Shown in pieces: positions 61,466 through 64,000 of a stretch of DNA of 64,000 nucleotides. A program made the position numbers and the translations under genes. Each line of letters begins with the position of its first letter. Within the stretch, counting starts at the first letter, position 1. The notes beneath the pieces were generated by a model. That model was not told the DNA's origin. It ran no database searches and saw only the letters and a program-made list of their open reading frames with translations. Origin of the DNA: Salinisphaera hydrothermalis C41B8 (lineage in GTDB: Bacteria > Pseudomonadota > Gammaproteobacteria > Nevskiales > Salinisphaeraceae); contig NZ_APNK01000002.1 in the NCBI RefSeq assembly GCF_000732535.1, forward strand, positions 124,001 to 188,000. Direction: 5' to 3'.

Positions 61466-62471
61466 GCTGGCGCCATATTTTCATCCAACCCAGATCGTGC
61501 TGATCGACGACGATATCGATTTTCTTGGCAATCTGAGCCTGCAGCTCGATGCCGATTTGGGATATCTGCTGTTCGACTCCACACACAAGGCCTTGAGCTA
61601 TCTCAACGGTCGACAATCGAATGGGGTGGCCCGCGGTCGCTTCTTCAGCGGGTTGACCAACGGTCATCGAGAACTCGAGCCGGATCGGCGCGAGCCGATC
61701 GAGCTCGACGTCGACGCATTACAGCGCGAAATGCACTCTTCGGATCGTTTCTCCCAGATCTCGGTCGCCCTGGTCGATTACGCGATGCCCCAGATGAACG
61801 GGCTCGAGTTTTGTCAGCAGATTCAGGATCCGCACGTCAAAAAGATTCTGTTCACCGGCGTGGCGACGGAATCAGTAGCAGTCGATGCATTCAACCGGGG
61901 CATCATCGACCAGTACATACGCAAGCACGAACATGCGGTCTACGACACGCTCAACCAGGCGATCCGCGCGTTCCAGCGCGAGTATATCCGTGACGTGTTC
62001 GTGTCGGCGGCGGATGTGTTTCCGATCAATGTGCCAGACATACTCAAAGAACCGGCGGTCGGCCAATTGCTAGAGCGCCTGCGCGCCGACCGGGGGCTGG
62101 TCGAGTATTACCTGGCAAATGATCCGTCAGGATTCGTTTTCGCCGATGCCGACGGCCACACCAAGCGCCTGGTGATCCAGAATCGCGATGAGAGAGCGCG
62201 GGAAGTACAGCGTGCTCGAGACGCTGGCGCTCCGGCATCGATCGTCGACGGTTTGGCGGCTGGGGCGATAATGCTCGATCCTGGAAGCGCGGTGTATCAT
62301 GAGCTCAACTGGTCCGTGCATACCGCACCGGCGGCCGAACTCGTCGATTCCACGGACTCGCTGCGTTGGAGTTTGTTCGAAACACCAGCCACCCAGGCCG
62401 GCATGCAACCCCGACCCAGCTACAACGAATTTCTCGAATGGCTGGACACTGTGGGTTACTCGTTAATGTGA
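61452..62471 (+). CDS. LqsR-like response regulator with enlarged receiver
   Basis: A 339-residue response regulator, similar in length to LqsR. The receiver begins IVLIDDDIDFLGNLSL (D19-D21), but about 45 residues (51-98) separate it from the phosphoacceptor D109 in ALVDYAMPQMNGLEF; FTG (134-136) and K158 follow. The remaining 180 residues match no DNA-binding, GGDEF or HD-GYP domain I recognise. It overlaps the kinase gene by 14 bp, so the two are translated together. Output unknown. Confidence 0.85.
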   Translation: MAEIELAPYFHPTQIVLIDDDIDFLGNLSLQLDADLGYLLFDSTHKALSYLNGRQSNGVARGRFFSGLTNGHRELEPDRREPIELDVDALQREMHSSDRFSQISVALVDYAMPQMNGLEFCQQIQDPHVKKILFTGVATESVAVDAFNRGIIDQYIRKHEHAVYDTLNQAIRAFQREYIRDVFVSAADVFPINVPDILKEPAVGQLLERLRADRGLVEYYLANDPSGFVFADADGHTKRLVIQNRDERAREVQRARDAGAPASIVDGLAAGAIMLDPGSAVYHELNWSVHTAPAAELVDSTDSLRWSLFETPATQAGMQPRPSYNEFLEWLDTVGYSLM

Positions 62472-63028
62472 GCGGCCGCTTTAGCTGTCGGGCTGGTCTC
62501 ACGTCGCAGTCACCCCGATAAAACCACGGGTTGACAGTCGGCTCGACTCCCCACTGAGCAGAGCCAACCCGGTGAACCAGCGCATGGCGCCACCCGGGCG
62601 CTTGAGGCAACGTCTCTTAGAGCTGACGTGTCGTACCTCAATACGATCGTATATCCGCGACGCGATCTCTCTTGTGTTCAAGGCGTCCAAGCGGAAATTC
62701 TTCAAGCGCCAGCCACCTCACGCCGGCATTTTTATAAGCCTAATTATTGATTTATATGGCAATTATTCAAGGCGACGTGACCGGGATGCAGCTGCCGGCA
62801 AACAAACGCTAACGGCGCGCACTCGGGGCGCCTGAGCCAAATAGCGCATTGGACCGAGGCGGAACCGAGGCAAAACGGGTCAGCTAAACCAGTGTCCGAT
62901 GGGATAATTTGAAAATCGATTGGTTTTTATAAAAAATTGAGAGCGTCGCGCAGCCCGACGGCAGTACTGACACTGCCCCGTAAAGATCTGTTGTTGTCAT
63001 CTCATCGCTTAACCAACGAGGCTATCCC
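62472..63028. other. AT-richer intergenic leader of the autoinducer synthase
   Basis: 557 bp without a supported gene. An 88-codon frame at 62572 has no coding look. A hairpin with a bulge (GGGTT..GGCTC at 62528-62544 with GAGCCAACCC) follows the regulator stop but has no T-run. From 62890 the sequence turns AT-rich (TTGAAA, then TATAAA), a likely promoter zone that I cannot align to a standard spacing. Confidence 0.45.
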
Positions 63029-64000
63029 ATGACTCAGTTTGCTTCTCCTAGTATCCAAGCCTGTGCCGCCCGTGTTGCGGCTGAGCCGAGCTTTCTCTCG
63101 GCACATGTCGATTACTACTATCGTGAACGCGTGAAAAAAGCGTGGAATGGGGGGCATATGCTGGATAGTCGTACACCTGGGCCGGATGCCGTCATGATGG
63201 TAAGCAACGATTATCTTGATATCGCGGATGACCCGTCGATTCGCCAGGCTCAGATTGATGCACTGGAAGGAAGCGAGAGCACTATGGTCATGTCAGCGGT
63301 GTTCCTGAACGGCGACAGCCCGCAGGACGCGTTCGAGCGCTCGATGGCCGACTGGATGGGGATGGAAGCGGCGCTGCTAAGTACGTCCGGCTATACGGCC
63401 AATGTTGGGCTGATTCAGGCTATAGCGACACCGGACACGCCAGTTTATGTCGACATGATGGCGCATGCGTCCCTTTGGCACGGTATTACCGCGGGCAAAC
63501 TGGAAGCCAGGCCTTTCCGGCACAATAGTGCTGATCATCTCGCCTCGATGATTAAGCGGCATGGCCCCGGGATTGTGGCTATCGATTCCGTCTATAGCAC
63601 CAACGGTAGTGTGGCTCCCGTACGTGAGATTGTTGAAGTCGCCCATGAGGCTGGCTGCGTGATCATCGTCGATGAATCACACTCACTGGGTACCCACGGC
63701 TGGCAGGGTAGCGGAATGGTGGCAGGCCTTGGTTTGCAGAACAAGGTCCATTTCGTAACGGCGAGCCTGGCCAAGGCATTCGCAGGCCGCGCCGGGTTGA
63801 TCGCCTGCAGTGCTCGCCTGCGAGACTTCATCAAGTATCACGCGTTTCCCGCCATCTTTAGCTCGGCAGTTCTGCCCTCGGATGTAGCGGGACTGGCCAA
63901 AACGCTCGATTTGATCAAGAGCGCAGATAAAAAGCGTCAACGTCTGTTCGACAATACCGATTACCTGAGACGTAATCTTTCTGCCCTGGGTTACAACGTT
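63029..64000 (+). CDS. cqsA: Alpha-hydroxyketone autoinducer synthase (CqsA/LqsA-like), 3'-truncated
   Basis: PLP-dependent alpha-oxoamine synthase that condenses an acyl-CoA with an amino acid-derived substrate to make CAI-1/LAI-1-type signals. The frame is open for 324 codons from ATG 63029 to the window end; relatives have about 390, so roughly 65 are missing. SNDYLDIADDP, VMSAVFLNG, PLP-binding DESHSLGTHGWQGSG (D215) and SLAKAFAGRAG with Schiff-base Lys249 are closer to CqsA/LqsA than to BioF or KBL. It lies 558 bp after the kinase-regulator pair on the same strand. Confidence 0.9.
   Translation, partial: MTQFASPSIQACAARVAAEPSFLSAHVDYYYRERVKKAWNGGHMLDSRTPGPDAVMMVSNDYLDIADDPSIRQAQIDALEGSESTMVMSAVFLNGDSPQDAFERSMADWMGMEAALLSTSGYTANVGLIQAIATPDTPVYVDMMAHASLWHGITAGKLEARPFRHNSADHLASMIKRHGPGIVAIDSVYSTNGSVAPVREIVEVAHEAGCVIIVDESHSLGTHGWQGSGMVAGLGLQNKVHFVTASLAKAFAGRAGLIACSARLRDFIKYHAFPAIFSSAVLPSDVAGLAKTLDLIKSADKKRQRLFDNTDYLRRNLSALGYNV

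Noticed and set aside
62572-62835. 88-codon open frame before the synthase
   Set aside because: No ribosome site, Arg-rich composition and no similarity to a hydrophobic HdeD-like protein, which I looked for because hdeD lies in the Legionella lqs cluster.
1-64000. tRNA or rRNA genes, CRISPR arrays, prophage
   Set aside because: No tRNA clover-leaf with TTCGA-type loop and CCA end, no rRNA segment, no regularly spaced repeats and no phage structural gene were seen by eye; a tRNAscan or CRISPR search would be decisive.

Overview
The window is a 64 kb piece of a GC-rich gammaproteobacterial chromosome. The class follows from the gene content and order: pepN, phoBR with the whole pst operon and phoU, mrcB, yoaA next to tsaB, rsmJ, typA, kup, and an imuA-imuB-dnaE2 cassette under an E. 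coli-type LexA box. The style (acidic extensions, C-terminal Phe porin, gene mix) resembles halophilic genera such as Salinisphaera, but the genus is only an inference. Coding density is high. I saw no rRNA, tRNA or CRISPR array.

Layout. 1-11.2 kb: the 3' part of pepN, then a phosphate-starvation region: phoB, phoR, a porin, a small lipoprotein, a probable small RNA, pstS, pstC, pstA, pstB and phoU. Four promoters here (phoB, porin, putative sRNA, pstS) share one geometry: two 7-bp Pho repeats 11 bp apart, then 9 bp, then the -10 hexamer. 11.5-25.6 kb: housekeeping genes (PBP1b, a TPR lipoprotein, YoaA, TsaB, gamma-carbonic-anhydrase-like protein, RsmJ, SCP2 protein, Nudix hydrolase), a 0.3 kb MITE-like element ending a Nudix gene, a PBP5-like protein lacking two catalytic motif residues, slipin plus NfeD, and an orphan ParA.

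25.7-37.2 kb: a complete 10,725-bp Tn3-family (Tn21-type) transposon with identical 40-bp terminal repeats and a TTCTG target duplication sits inside a sirtuin gene. Removing the element and one TTCTG copy restores an intact 251-residue Sir2 protein. Cargo: peroxiredoxin, multicopper oxidase, a Met-rich membrane peptide, LspA, two CDF metal transporters, Lnt, and a MerR-type regulator. Two MerR-type promoters with 19-bp spacers and almost identical dyads face lnt and the CDF-CDF-lspA operon.

37.2-51.8 kb: a GNAT/nitrilase fusion, TypA, an MFS exporter, MntH, a PhoD-like phosphatase, an EF-hand protein, an esterase, an ABM monooxygenase, an alkyltransferase-like protein, an aldo/keto reductase, Kup and a GNAT enzyme. 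51.8-57.2 kb: the SOS mutasome cassette dnaE2-imuB-imuA.

57.4-64 kb: a GGDEF/EAL protein, then a polytopic histidine kinase, an overlapping response regulator with an enlarged receiver domain, and a PLP-dependent synthase that runs off the window end. These last three look like an alpha-hydroxyketone quorum-sensing system (Legionella Lqs / Vibrio Cqs type), the most notable system in the window.
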